A DNA stretch of 64,000 nt. Source: Tolypeutes matacus (taxonomy: Eukaryota > Chordata > Mammalia > Cingulata > Chlamyphoridae). The translations under genes and the position numbers were made by a program. Location: positions 15,388,282 through 15,452,281 of the forward strand of contig JAKSZT010053764.1 in NCBI GenBank assembly GCA_026826555.1, in the 5' to 3' direction. Below, piece by piece: positions 43,801-55,460 of this stretch (positions are counted from its first letter, which is position 1; the number at the start of each line of letters is the position of its first letter). A model generated the notes under the pieces. The model was not told the origin of the DNA, searched no databases, and saw only the letters and a list, made by a program, of their open reading frames with translations.

Positions 43801-45190
43801 TTTAAGAGGTGCTTAGATTACCGACTTCACAGACCTATTTTCATCAGGAGGCACCTAGTTATTTAGTATCTTTTGCAATAATCATAACAGCCAGTTATGC
43901 TCAAGGCCTAGATCTAATAATTCATTGGAGACTGTAAAATGTTGATATTCCAATTCTATCTTCCCTTCTCATTTATTTGCTGGAATAATTCTATAAAGAG
44001 AAACTTAACCTCATCAACTCTTTAGTTACCCAGAGGCATAGTTCATATAATAAAAGCAGGTTAGATGCTTTCTTTTAGCAGTTTTTAAAACAAATAACAT
44101 CCTCCATAGGTAACCAATGAGTTTTTGTATTATTACGAACTCATGGATTTAAATATATTTGATGCAGTTATTTTCCTACTTGATGTCCACACTGTCCCAT
44201 CTTTGACCAATGGGAACTTCCAGTTGACTCATATCCTTCTGACAATAACTGAGTAGTCTTTGTGGACTTCCAGGTTGATCTTATACATTTCCTGCTCCCA
44301 GCCTGGAGTCTTTTAATGCGAAACGGTATTTTCAAGACCACAATTTGAGCACTAGGAAATCATTGCAACTAGGGTGATAGCTGTTTCTAGGCCTTTTCAG
44401 TATACAGAGCTGCAAAATTTAAATATACAAATTTCACACAAAATACCTCATGAGTTCATACTTATTATTCTAGTTCAAATTCAGGACTGAAGGGTATTTA
44501 CTTTTTTTTTAATTATATATCTGTATCTCCTTTTCCTCAAAGAGAATCTTGGTTCTCAAGGACACCAGGGATACCTGAATTAGCATGTCCAAAATACTCC
44601 TTTGCATTATCCTACATCATTGCTCAAGATATTCTCACCAGTTGTCAATCTGATTACTGAAAATAGTTTTAAAAAATTTTTTATACGTTTACCCCATTTC
44701 TTACACCTGTAATGTATCTAATACTATTAGATTATATAGTCTTTATATATTATACTTTTTTCCCTTATAATCTTATTTAGTCCTAGTTTAAAATGTAGGT
44801 GTTTTTCACATTTACCATAACTCTTTAAGTCAAATTCTTTTCTATCATCTTGATTATCAGAAGCTAGTTCTCTGTAAAAGATTCCCCAGGAAAGACACGT
44901 GGGAACAATATTCCCCTATCTCTTGCAAGTTGATGACAGATTGTCTGCAGTCTTTATACTAAAAGTCAATCTGGCTAGACAAAATCCTTGGGACACACGT
45001 GTCTTTGCGGGATGCTTTCCTTGTTTTATAAGGACGCCATGTTTCTTGTTTGCTCTTTTACTTCTAACTTTGTATGGAATTTAATAGCAATTCTTTTAAT
45101 TTGCTAATTTTTACAAAATTAATTTTCCTGAACTTTTATAGAGACTATGATTTCACTTACCTTTGCTTGTCTACAACTCTAGAGCTCCCC
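43801..45190. other. Intron sequence, no recognised element
   Basis: Diverged AT-rich DNA. I recognise no exon or assignable repeat. Confidence 0.45.
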
Positions 45191-45199
45191 TACCCTACC

Positions 45200-45440
45200 C
45201 CCTTTGAGATGCACTCAAATCCACAGCAGCTAAAATCTAAATAGAGACAGAAAGCAGATCAATCATTTCCTAGAGCCAAGGCTGGGAAGGGAGTGAAAAG
45301 TAATGGACCTATGGGAACCTTTAGGGTGATGAAAATGTTTTATCTTGTTTATGGTGGGATTACACAGGTATATATATACATTTGTGAAAATTCACTAAAC
45401 TATATACACTTACAATAAGTACATATATCTCAAAAATGAC
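45200..45440 (+). mobile_element. Old L1 3' end
   Basis: ACAGAAAGCAGATCAATCAT, then GGGTGATGAAAATGTTTTAT and GTGAAAATTCACTAAACTAT follow the order of an L1M 3'UTR. Confidence 0.6.
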
Positions 45441-45734
45441 ATGCTGGTTTTTTTGTTTTGTTTTGTTTTTGCCTTTAAAAAGGACACTAGGAAGCTTACT
45501 TTCCGAAATCTCCTGGCTCTATTTTTAACTAGACCCTCTATTCTTTGTCCCTAATTTTCCTATCTTATATTCAATTTGGATTCTACTCCCAGTACTTTCT
45601 TCTCCTTGTGAGGCTTTGTCATGGAATAGAGCTTTAGCTGACTAATTTTGAGAGTTCATAGGGCTCTAATCAAAGCTTACTACAAACTGCTTATATTTAT
45701 CCAAATGGGAATAAGTACTCTTCCTAGTTTCAGG

Positions 45735-46225
45735 TGCATAACATCACACCAAAATTTAGCAGCTTAATACAAAAATTCTCTCACAATTTCTGAGAGTCAG
45801 TAATGCAAAAGCAGCTCTGCTGGGTAATTTTGGTTTAACATTGCTCATGAGGGTGAAGCCAACTGTCAGCCAAGGCTGAAGTTTCATCTAAAAGCTCAAG
45901 TGGAAGAAGATTCACAGGCTGCAAAGTAAATCTTCAGGACATGATGGATGAAATGACCTGAGAGCCCCAAATGAAAGCTACAATTGTTTTATAACCTAAG
46001 CCTGGAAATGGCATATCATTACTTCTGCCACAGTATTTTATTGGTCACACAGGCCAACCCTGGTAAATTGTGGGAGGGAACTATATAAGGGTATTAATAC
46101 CAGAAGACAAGAATCACTAAAGGTCATTTTGGAGGATGGCTACCAGACCTGTTATTCTCAAATTAGTTTGCTGAGCCAATTGATTTTTGGAGTTTTTGAA
46201 TCTAACAAACATTCATAGTTATCCC
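45735..46225 (+). mobile_element. Ancient interspersed repeat, class not assigned
   Basis: TTAGCAGCTTAATACAAAAA, CACAATTTCTGAGAGTCAG, GTCAGCCAAGGCTGAAG, CACTTCTGCC-like ATTACTTCTGCCACAGTATT and GGTCATTTTGGAGGATGGCT are in the order of a mammal-wide repeat that I recognise but cannot name safely. Confidence 0.5.
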
Positions 46226-46390
46226 CTCTGTTTCCTCTTGAACAGCCACTGGTACCACACAGGTCTTGTAGCTGCAATTGTTTATCCTACTGTCTTGGGG
46301 TTTATGGCAATCTCATCATCTGTTTTATGTGTTGCCAATAAGTTTTTGGATTAGACATTCTAGTTGCTTCGTATGTTTGGGGAGATTAAA

Positions 46391-46718
46391 AACTATGCTG
46401 TTGGGGAGGTTAAACAAATATTACCTGACAGTTTGATTAAAATAAATAAACAAATAAATAACTATGCTGTTGGGAAGCGGCTGTGGCTCAATTAGTTGGG
46501 CTCCCGTTTACCATATGGTGAAGGCAAGTCGGCCTGCATGGCGTGGTGAGCTGACGGCCCACATGGTGCAGTGAGCTTGTGAAGCAAGATGACTCAACAA
46601 AAGGGAGAGAAACAGACACAGAAAAATGCAAAGCAAATGGACACAGTGAGCACAAGTAGCAAGGGGGGATAAATAAATAAATAAATCTTAAAAAAAAAAA
46701 AAAAAAAACGATGCTGTT
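46391..46718 (+). mobile_element. Two insertions at one site, second a DAS-type SINE
   Basis: The 12-nt target AACTATGCTGTT occurs at 46391-46402, 46460-46471 and, with one change, 46707-46718. Between the first two copies is a 57-bp A-tailed piece (ending AAATAAATAAACAAATAAAT). Between the second and third is a SINE (46472-46706; GGGAAGCGGCTGTGGCTCAA) that lacks its B-box region, with a long body and A tail. Confidence 0.85.
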
Positions 46719-46893
46719 ATCTTCCTAGAATCCCATCCATCCTTTTATTTTTAACTTCTGTAACCTTAAATTTAAGGAGTCTTTCTTGTATGTGGCATGT
46801 GGGGTTTTCATTTTAATCTAGTCTACTGACCTTTGTCTTTAATAGGAATATTTAGTTCATACATAGTTAATATAATGGCTGATATAGTTGGTG

Positions 46894-46981
46894 TTTTTTT
46901 TGAGGTACTGAGGCCAGGGATTGAACCAGGGACCTCATGTGTGGGAAGCTGGCACTCAACCCCTAAGCCACATTGTCTCCC
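46894..46981 (-). mobile_element. Short tRNA-type SINE
   Basis: A T run then GAGGTACTGAGGCCAGGGAT and a reversed tRNA-like body (ATTGAACCAGGGACCTC), ending GTCTCCCT. Confidence 0.88.
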
Positions 46982-47530
46982 TATATTTGGTTTTGTTACT
47001 TTTTGCTTTCTATTTTACTTTTTTCTTTTACTTGCCATCACTGAGTTCTTTTGGAGTAGTCAAATATTTAGTAGTTCATTTGCCCTCTATTAATTTACTA
47101 ATTAGTCTTTTGATTAATTTTTAGTGGTTACCCTAAAGACCACACTATGTACACTTGATAATTGACATTAATCTACTTCAAATTTTACTTTTATGACTTC
47201 TCTGATATTAGAATCCCATAAGATCATTCACCAAGTTCATTCACCTTCCTCATCTTTTGCAATATTGTCATGCATTTTAATATTTTAAACTCAATATTCT
47301 GAATAATCTATTTATATTTACCCACATGTTTTATCTTTCCCTTGCTCTTAATCCTTTCCTGTATTTCCATGTTTCTAACCTGGATCTCTTCTTTCTGATC
47401 CCTTTTGTATTCCTTTTTTTAAAAGATTTATTTATTTCTCCCCACCCCCTTGTTGTTTACATTTGCTGCCTGTTCGTTGTGCGCTCGTCTTCCTTTTTTA
47501 GAAGGCACCAGAAACCAAACCAGGGACCTC

Positions 47531-48643
47531 TACTAGAAGAAAATGTAGGGAAACATCTTCAAGACCTTGTAGTAGGTGGTGGTTTCTTGGACTTCACACC
47601 CAAAGCACGTGCAACAAAAGAAAAAGTAGATAAATGGGACTTCCTCAAAATTAAACATTTTTGCACCTCACAGGACTTTGTCAGAAGGGTGAAAAGGCAG
47701 CCAACTCAATGGGAAAAAATATTTGGAAATCACATATCTGATAAGGGTTTAATATCCAGGATATATAAAGAGATCTTACAACTCAACAATAAAAAGACAA
47801 ATGACCCAATTAAAAAATGGGCCAAAGACTTGAATAGACATTTCTCCGAAGAAGAAATACAAATGGCAAAAAAACACATGAAGAAATGCTCAACATCACG
47901 CATGATTAGGGAAATGCAAATCAAAACTACAATGAGATATCATTTCACACCTATCAGAATGGCCACTGTTAAAAAGACAGAGAACTACAAGTGTTGGAGA
48001 GGATGTGGAGAGAAAGGAACACTTCTTCACTGTTGGTGGGAATGCAGGATGGTACAACCACTATGGAGGACTGTTTGGCAGTTCCTAAAGAAGTTGAATA
48101 TAGACTTGCCACGTGACCCTGCAATACCACTACTGGGTATATACCCAGAAGAACTGAGAGCAGTGACACGAACAGACATCTGCACACCAAATGTTCATAG
48201 CCACATTATTCATCATTGCCAAAAGTTGGAAACAAGCCAGGTGTCCATCAACAGATGAACGGATAAACAAGCTGTGGTCTATTCACACGATGGAATATTA
48301 TGCAGCTGTAAGAAGAAAAGAAGTCATAAAACATATGGCAACATGGATGAATCTAGAGGACATTATGTTGAGTGAAGCAAGCCAGACACAAAAGGACAAA
48401 TACTGTATGAATGCATTACTCTGAACCAAATATATTGTGTAATATATTGTTTGATTCACACACACACCCACACACAAAAACAAAAAAACAAACAAAAAAC
48501 AAAACAAAAAAATTTACATGTATCCATTACATTTAATTGAGAAATGTATATATTTATTCATCTGTGTTTACTTTTTAGTTTTTAATTGCTTATGTTTTCA
48601 ATTATTAAATGTACAAAATAAAGTTAAAAAAAAAAAAAAAAAA
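47531..48643 (+). mobile_element. Young 5'-truncated L1
   Basis: About 1.1 kb from within ORF2 to a 19-nt A tail, with AATAAAG at about 48618. ORF2 stays open to its stop at 48258 (about 240 L1-derived residues), with the C-terminal Cys motif [18 protein letters not shown] and [11 protein letters not shown]. Flanking copies of SINE sequence, 47501-47530 and 48644-48673, are 30 nt long with one mismatch and look like a long target duplication. The 310-aa frame that starts at 47326 fuses upstream LINE/SINE DNA to this L1 by chance. Confidence 0.92.
48448..48512. repeat. CA and A-rich simple repeat in L1 3'UTR
   Basis: CACACACACACCCACACACA is followed by an AAAC-rich run, within the 3'UTR of the young L1. 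Confidence 0.85.
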
Positions 48644-48938
48644 GAAGGCACCAGGAACCAAACCAGGGACCTCCTGTGTGGGAGGGAGGCACCTAACTGT
48701 TTGAGCCATCTCTGCTCCATGCTTTGTTGTGTTTGTCATTATGTTTTCCTCCTTGTGTCTCTGGTTGCATCAGCTCACCACACCAGCCCATCACGTCAGC
48801 TCACTGTCTTGTCTTCTTTAGGAGGCACTGGGAACCAAACCCAACCCCCCCCCCCATGTGATAGGCAGGAGCTCAACCACTCAAGCCACATCTGTTTCCC
48901 TGTATTCCTTTAAAAAAAAAAAAAAAAAGACTGATTTT

Positions 48939-49040
48939 GGGGGCGGATGTGGCTTAAATGGTTGGGCGTCCGTCTCCCATATGGAGGGATCTGGGTTCGA
49001 TCCCCGGAACCTCCTGGTAAAAAAAAAAAAAAAAAAAAAA
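48939..49040 (+). mobile_element. Short DAS-type SINE
   Basis: GGGGGCGGATGTGGCTTAAA and GGGTTCGATCCCCGGAACC, then a 20-nt A tail. Flanks GACTGATTT (48929-48937) and GACCGATTT (49041-49049) form a duplication with one change. Confidence 0.93.
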
Positions 49041-49049
49041 GACCGATTT

Positions 49050-49447
49050 ATTTATTTTATTTTCATCCATCTTTTACCACTCCCGCCTTTGCTGTTTTTG
49101 TGTCCATTCGCTGGGCAATTCTCTGCATCTGTTTCCTGCCCTCTCTTCTCATTCTTCTCCTCCTGTCTTTACTGGCATTTGATCCTGGGAACCTCCAATG
49201 TGGGAGAAAGGCATCCTACTGCTTGTGCTACCTTAGTTCCTGGTTTTCCGTCATGGTTCGTCTTGGCTCTCCCTTGTGTCACTCTCCTGTAATGCCATCA
49301 TCTTGCCGCATAACTTGCGGGACCTGACGGCGCACCCGTAAGCCTTCTGTATTTTTTTTAATTTTTACCGGGAGGTGCCGGGGATGGAACCCAGGACTCT
49401 CCATATGGGAGATGGATACCCAACCATTTGAACCACATCCACCACCA
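49050..49447 (-). mobile_element. Composite SINE with reduced VNTR
   Basis: The same architecture as the element at 29099-29653: a first unit (GGGTTCCATCCCCGGCACC-like), a short GC-rich block with only one or two units (around 49310-49345), a second unit (AGGAACTAAGGTAGC; CAGGATCAAATGCCAG) and an A-rich tail. The long plus-strand frames across it are not genes. Confidence 0.88.
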
Positions 49448-50640
49448 CCTCATATTACTTTTAATTCACGTCTGTTACTGATGAATTCTCTCAGGTTTTG
49501 TTCGATAAAGCCTTTAATTTTTGAAGGATATTTTACTTACAAATGTATTTCTAAGTTGGGAACATATATTTTTAAAATTTCAGCCCTTTCAGATGCCATT
49601 CTATTGTCTTCTACCTTACATTATTTATAAAGAAAAGTCAGTTATTTTTCCTTTCTTTTAGTTTTCACCAGTCTCGTTATATGATGCTGTGTGTTTTCTT
49701 TGTATTTATCCTGTTTAGGGTTCAAATATTTTACAAGTTTTGGAAAAGTCTGGCTATTATTTTTTCAAACAATGTTTCCACCCCTTTCTCTTTTCTTTGG
49801 GAAACTCCAATTACATATAATTAGACCTTTTCACAAAGTTCTAGATGTTTAATGCTCTTTTTTGTGTTTTCCATTCTTTTTCCCTTCTGTTTCAGCTTAA
49901 ATATTTTTTATTTACTTGCCTCCCAGTTCACTAATCTTATCTTCTCCTGTGTCTTATCTGATGTTAAACCAATCTAATGAGTTCTTAGTTTCAGATACTA
50001 TAATTTTTAGGTCTACAATATCCATCTAATTATTTTATAGATTCTAATTCTCAGTTGAAATTCTCTATCTTTTAATCTATTTTTTGATCATATGAACATA
50101 TTAATCACAGTTACTTTAAAGTCCCTGTCTGATAACTTGAATTGAGATCAACTATGGGTCCACCTCTGTTGTTGGGTTTTCTTCTTCTGGCATTTGATTA
50201 TATTGTCTTGCCTTTGGCAGCATAGTATTTCAGGCTCAACGGTGGATGGTGTATATAAAACATTAGAGGCTTCAGATGTTATTTTACAGGCCAGATACTA
50301 TGGTGGTTTAACATTTTAATCAGCAACTATGCCAAGTCCATGATGGCTCGTAGCTTTGATAAGGTTTAGTTTACCTGTTTTGCCCTGATCATCCACAAGT
50401 TTTCAACTAAGAGCAGTGATGCCCAAATCTAAAGCTTGTCTTCTAAGACAGCTGAAAATTCCACTCTACTTTTTATTTATGTTTTTTATCTTTCTACAAA
50501 GTAGAATCCTAGTATTCAGCAAAAGTTCTGAGGGGGAAAACAGGTCATATTTTCTGCCAAAAGCTACCAAATTATCCACCAAAAGTTCTGCTGTCCTCCT
50601 CTGCCCTTAGTAGTTCTCATCTAGGCTTTGCACTGCATCC

Positions 50641-51300
50641 AGATTGCCCAGATTAAAAGGAACTACCAAAGCTAGCTGCCCTCTGAGGTTCTTCCCTCTC
50701 CAGAGTCAATGACTGCCCTTTTAGATCCCTTGCCTTCTCACCATCTGTCTGCTGCCTTCAAACAGATTATACCTGTATTTTATATGAATATTCTAGTTGT
50801 TTTAAGTTAAGAGGGCTTGTCTACTGCCAGCTATTGCTCCCTACCTGGAAGCAAAAGATAAATGTCACAATAACAGCTTCAAAACACTAAAATCATTTTT
50901 TCTACTCATTTATCAATCATTTTAGGTAAAGGTTTACCAGAAATATTTCCTTACCACAAAACTGATGAAGTCATGGATCACAACCAAAACATTTCTTCAA
51001 TAAATATTCTAATAAGTCAACAACTCTAAAACACATCATTTTATGTAATACCACAACAAAATTGATCTGGAATGGGACAGTCTAAGAACCCCTAAATAAT
51101 GATGGGGACACCAAATGGAAGCCACTTCTCTCAGTTAAAAATCATCCGGAAATAAACCACCTTTGCATATATAGACAGTAAGTAAACATATTTGTTTCAA
51201 TATTACCCCTAAGTATAAGGAAAAAACATCCTCTGATAATTGAGCCACAAGTTAGGAGTCATGCAGGTTTGCAGGTCTGAATTCATACTACCTGTGTGAT
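50641..51300. other. Intron sequence, no recognised element
   Basis: No exon, repeat or RNA gene recognised. Confidence 0.5.
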
Positions 51301-52085
51301 CTAATACTCCAGCTTTCCTGAGGAAACTAAATATAAAACTGCCATATGATCCAGCAATCCCACTACAAGGAATATATTCAGAAGAACTGAAAGCAAGGAC
51401 ACAGATATTTGCATACCGATGTTCATAGTGGCATTATTCACAACTGCTAAAATATGGAAACAACCTAAGTGTCTGTCAACCGATGAATGGATAAACAAGA
51501 TGTGGCATATTTATATGATGGAATATCACTCAACTATAAGAAGAAGTCAATTGGAAAAGCACATGACAACATGGAGAAACCTTGAGGATATTATGTTGAG
51601 TGAAACAAGCCACTCAATATGATTTAAACTAAATACAAAGAATAGTTTTGTGGAGTTTGGCTGTGAAGTGTAGGTTGGTGGGAGATGGAATGTGGGATGA
51701 GAAGGGAGAAGATGCTGGATGTATGATGAATGTTTAATAAGGGCAAATGTAAATATGTGGTAATGGTTGGACTTGATGGTAACACATCATAATAAGTATA
51801 ACAAATACTGTTGATTTATAGATGTGATGTGACTGAAATGAGTAGTCTAAGAAGATTAATGTTAGATAGAGGACAGCTGGAAGATAATATTGGGAATGTA
51901 TAACAATGATTTTGAAAGTAGATAAGGATTGTGGTTAATATAAATATTGGAATATTCTTCTACATGGTGTTAAGAATGTGGTGATACATGGGAAAAATAT
52001 AACTAATGTAAATTATACACTAAAGTTAACAACAACATGGTAATATTTCTATAGCAAAAGCAAAGTTGGTCTTACATTAATTCTA
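51301..52085 (+). mobile_element. L1 3' end
   Basis: ORF2 C-terminal sequence (CCATATGATCCAGCAATCCC, GTTCATAGTGGCATTATTCA) is followed by the 3'UTR of the type seen at 32.5 and 39.7 kb. It ends at the next SINE. Confidence 0.8.
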
Positions 52086-52108
52086 AAGGCAAAAAAAAAG
52101 AATATGGG

Positions 52109-52306
52109 AGCCAGGAGCTGAGGTGGCGCAGGCAGCAGAATACCTCTCTCCTACATCGGAGGTCTCCAGGATCGAATCCTGGTGAAGACTGGAGGAGGAG
52201 GATGAGAAGAGATGGCAGGAAACACACACAGAGAATTGCCCAGCAAATGGACACAAAAACAGCAAATGGGGAAGGGGGGGTTTAAAATGGATAAAGTAAA
52301 TAAATA

Positions 52307-52337
<31 letters not shown>

Positions 52338-52360
52338 CCCATTTTAAAAAAAAAAAAAAA
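52109..52360 (+). mobile_element. SINE of the second-unit type with duplication
   Basis: It starts AGCCAGGAGCTGAGGTGGC, has CAGGATCGAATCCTGG and matches the second unit of the composite SINEs, here as a free monomer. The exact duplication GAATATGGG lies at 52100-52108 and 52361-52369. The tail consists of two A runs separated by CCCATTTT. Confidence 0.92.
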
Positions 52361-52429
52361 GAATATGGGGTTTGGTTTTATAAGATATGAATACGATTAA
52401 GCATTTTTTTCTCTTCATTTTTTTTTCTT

Positions 52430-52530
52430 TAGTAAGGAGACCTTGACTATGTCATTTAACTAATCTGGGGTTCATCTGTGTATCTTTCTGAACACTAGAG
52501 GAACAACTGAGTAGCAGTTGGAATTAGATG
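52430..52530 (+). mobile_element. Possible MIR fragment
   Basis: GACCTTGACTATGTCATTTA and ACTAATCTGGGGTTCATCTG follow the MIR core order. Short and diverged. Confidence 0.45.
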
Positions 52531-52639
52531 AGATACAAGTGCCTGAAAAATAAATTTTTAGGGGTAATGTTTCCAAAACTTGTTGAGCTGCCTTTTTCTA
52601 TTCTATTTTTATGAATTTGAAATAAGGTTGTTAATTAAA

Positions 52640-52955
52640 AAAAAGAAAGAAAACATGTTAAGTGAATGAAACAGTCACAAAATGCCACATATTATATGAT
52701 TCCATTTATATGAGATGTCCAAAATAAGCAAATCCATAGAGACATAGGGAGATTGGTTGTTTCCAGGGGCTGAGAATATAGGCGGAATGGGGAGTGACTG
52801 CTAATGGATACAGGGTTTCTTTGAGGGGGGACGAAAATGTTCTGGAATTAGATGATGATGATGATTGTAAAACTCTATGAATGTACTAAAACCCACAATA
52901 AAAGGTGAAATTTATGGTATGTGAATTCTATCTTGATTAAAAAAAAAAAAACACA
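52640..52955 (+). mobile_element. Old L1 3' end
   Basis: TATATGATTCCATTTATATG, GGGGAGTGACTGCTAATGGA and GAAAATGTTCTGGAATTAGA in order, ending with an A tail at 52939-52951. Typical L1M 3'UTR. Confidence 0.75.
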
Positions 52956-53214
52956 AAAAAGCAAGCTCCAGCTGAGAATTTAATTTAAAGTTAAATGGCA
53001 CTTCCAAGTGACTGGAAGAAGCAAACTCAAACCTTCTCTGGAAGAACTCAAATTTAATCAGCCCAATAGTAATTTTAAGATACATAATGACTTCAGTGAT
53101 GTTAAAATCTGAAAAACTGTGCATCACTGTACTTACTGAATACCCATTGTAACCAGTATCTAGAACAGATGCTGGCATACAACAGCAAACAAAAATCAAG
53201 ATGTTAATATTCCA

Positions 53215-53612
53215 TTGGCGTAGCAGGCAAAACAGTAGCCCCCTAAAAGATGTCACTGTCCTAATTTCTGAAACCTATAAATGTGTTACCTTACATGGCA
53301 AAAGACACTTTTCAAAAGAGTGGAAGAGGGAGGCAAGAGAGTCAGAGGGATATATGGCTATTGAAGAATGGTCAAAGATATGTAATTTAGCTGGTGTTGA
53401 GGATGATGGAAGGGGGCCATGAGTCAAGTCAAGAAATGTGGGAGGCTTACAGAAACCAGGAAGGAAAGGAAAACATCCCTGCTTATACCTCGATTTAAGC
53501 CCAGTGACAACCACTTAAGACTTCTGACTTCTACAACTGTAAGGTAATTTTTTTTATTGTTTAAGCCTCTAAGTTTGTGGTAAATTGTTGCAGCATCAAT
53601 AGGAAACTAACA
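53215..53612 (+). mobile_element. MLT1-type MaLR LTR, diverged
   Basis: ACAGTAGCCCCCTAAAAGAT near the start, TTACCTTACATGGCAAAAGA, and the end TTTAAGCCTCTAAGTTTGTG followed by GGTAAATTGTTGCAGCA and ATAGGAAACTAACA are the order of an MLT1 LTR. The 73-aa and 114-aa frames near it are chance. Confidence 0.78.
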
Positions 53613-54394
53613 GAAGAAATAAATAAATGTCAAGTGATAATACTACAAAGAAAAATAAGTAAGAGTAAGGAGGAATTCAAGTAATGTAGGCTTGGTATAT
53701 GTATGTGTGATTTTCCATGGGTGATCAAGAAAGGCCATCCCAAAGTGACATTTAAGAATGAAACTGTAACAAGAGACAGAGCAAACCAGATGGATATCTA
53801 TGTGGGGCAGACCAGGCAGAAGAAACAGCAAGTGGAAAGGCCCTGAGGCTAGGAGCAGTTTGCATATTTAAGCAACAGCAAGGAGGCCTGTACGGTTGGA
53901 TCTCAGTGAGCTTGTAAGTTTTGATATTGACACTAAATTTGTATTCTGGGAAAAAAAAAAAAAAAATCACTGAAGAGATTTCATGATAAAGCAGGTATGC
54001 ATAAAATATAGCAAATAATGAAACCCCATAAAAATGACACTGAAAATAAAGTATACCCATAGTTTTAGTAAGGTTAATTATCTTCTTGCTGTAGGATATA
54101 AATTCTATTTTACATATGAATATCAAAAGTAGCATAACTACACATGGTATTATATACAATATACAATAGTAAGTGAACAAAAATATACTGAGAAATGTAT
54201 TTAAATCCCCAACTTCTGTTACAATTTTTCTTCAAAGCAAAGAAAAAAAGAAAACTACTTAAAAATAGAATTTGGTATCTAGACTCGGACAGTTGAGGTA
54301 TATTCACTTTTTGGTACCCACAAATCAAAAACAGAAACATGCATGAACTCTAAATCTAAGTCCCTCTCCAAGGCAGATTAAAAATCATGTCTTT
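53613..54394. other. Intron sequence, partly ancient repeat
   Basis: A stretch near 53810-53900 (AACAGCAAGTGGAAAGGCCC) resembles an ancient mammal-wide repeat that I cannot name. The rest is unrecognised. Confidence 0.4.
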
Positions 54395-54815
54395 GGAAGT
54401 GGACGTGGCTCAACCATCTGGGTGCCTGCCTACCACATGGGAGGTCCCAGTTCAGTCCCAGTGCCTCCTAAAGAAGATGAGTAGACACCGCACCCGCAAC
54501 AACGAGCTAGACGCCGTACCTGCCACAATAAACTAGACACTACACTGGCCGCAATGAGCTAGAAGCCACAACACCGCAACAAGCAGATGCCTAAATAAGT
54601 AGATGCCACAAGCCAGCAGATGCCACAGCCCACGGGGGGGCATATGTGGCTCAGGCCATTGAGCATTCCCCTCCCATTTGGGAGGTCCGGGGTTTGGTTC
54701 CCAGTGCTTCCTGAAGGAAAGCAAACAATGAGCAGACAGATGAGAGAACCATCTGGGGAAGGGGGGTATGAATGGAAAGGAAAGGGAAAATAAAATAATT
54801 AAAAAAAAAAAAAAA
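54395..54815 (+). mobile_element. Composite SINE, tRNA unit - tandem spacer - tRNA unit
   Basis: The first unit is GGAAGTGGACGTGGCTCAAC. The spacer (about 54485-54640) holds about four units with the core GAGCTAGACGCC or its variants, plus shorter CAGATGCCACA units. The second unit is CATATGTGGCTCAGGCCATT with GGGTTTGGTTCCCAG. The A tail is at 54801-54814. It stands exactly where the recognisable ERVL sequence begins. Confidence 0.88.
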
Positions 54816-54825
54816 TGTCCTGAAT

Positions 54826-55460
54826 TTGCTTCTTCCTTTGTCCCTTTGCTTGAGTAAATCAATATATCCCCTGGTACCTGGTATGCAGCTGCCAATCTGG
54901 CAAATGTTTTCTTCTCAATTGCCATTAGTAAGGACCACCAGAAACAGTTTGCTTTCAGCTGGCAAGGCGAGCAATATACCTTCACTGTCCTGCCTCAGGG
55001 GTACATCAATTCTTCAGCCCTATGTCATAATATTGTCCACAGGGACCTTGATTGTCTCTCTCTCCCACAAGACATCACACTGGACCATTATATTGATGAT
55101 ACCATGTCGATAGGACCTAACGAGCAAGAAGTTGCAAAGACTCTAGACTTATTGGTAAGGATTTGCGTGATAGAGGATGGGAAATAAATCCAACAAAAAC
55201 ACAAGAGTCTTCCACCTCGGTGAAATTTCTAGGTATCCAGTGGTGTGGGGCATGTTGAGATATCCCTTCTAAAGTAAAGGACAAGCTGTTGCACCTGGCC
55301 CCTCCTATGATCAAAACAGAGGCACAACGCTTAGTTGGTCTCTTAGGATTTTGGAGACAACACATTCCTCATTTGGGTGTGCTACTCTGGCCCATTTATC
55401 GAGTGACCAGAAAAGCTGCTAGTTATGATTGGGGACCGGAACACAAGGAGGCTCTACAAT
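54826..55460 (+). pseudogene. ERVL reverse transcriptase remnant
   Basis: Pieces in two frames show the RT palm region: a QYTFTVLPQG motif at about 54973-55002 and the catalytic Y-I-D-D box at 55089-55100, both in the same frame. The N-terminal fingers region is lost. Later stops (for example the TGA at about 55257 within the GACATGTTGAGATATCCC stretch) break the frame. Confidence 0.88.

Larger units (their letters stand above)
47417..48900 (-). mobile_element. Dimeric DAS-type SINE split by a young L1
   Basis: SINE sequence is present at 47417-47530 and 48644-48900. On the minus strand two tRNA-like units are seen, with a spacer containing GACGTGATGGGCTGG-like sequence. The exact 11-bp duplication TGTATTCCTTT flanks the SINE (47406-47416 and 48901-48911). 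A run of 13 C interrupts the unit at about 48845. Confidence 0.92.
46720..50640 (-). mobile_element. Old L1M/HAL1-like DNA, heavily interrupted
   Basis: Diverged antisense LINE DNA runs through 46720-46893, 46982-47405, and about 49450-50640 (motifs such as ATCATCCACAAG and CCTGTCTGATAACTTGAAT). It is interrupted by a SINE, a dimeric SINE that itself holds a young L1, and two further SINEs. No coding frame survives. Confidence 0.55.

Noticed and set aside
47326..48258. Open frame of 310 codons
   Set aside because: It is the ORF2 end of a young L1 joined by chance to upstream LINE and SINE DNA. It is not a cellular gene.
54533..54985. Open frame of 150 codons on the minus strand
   Set aside because: It is antisense to the composite SINE and the start of the ERVL reverse transcriptase.
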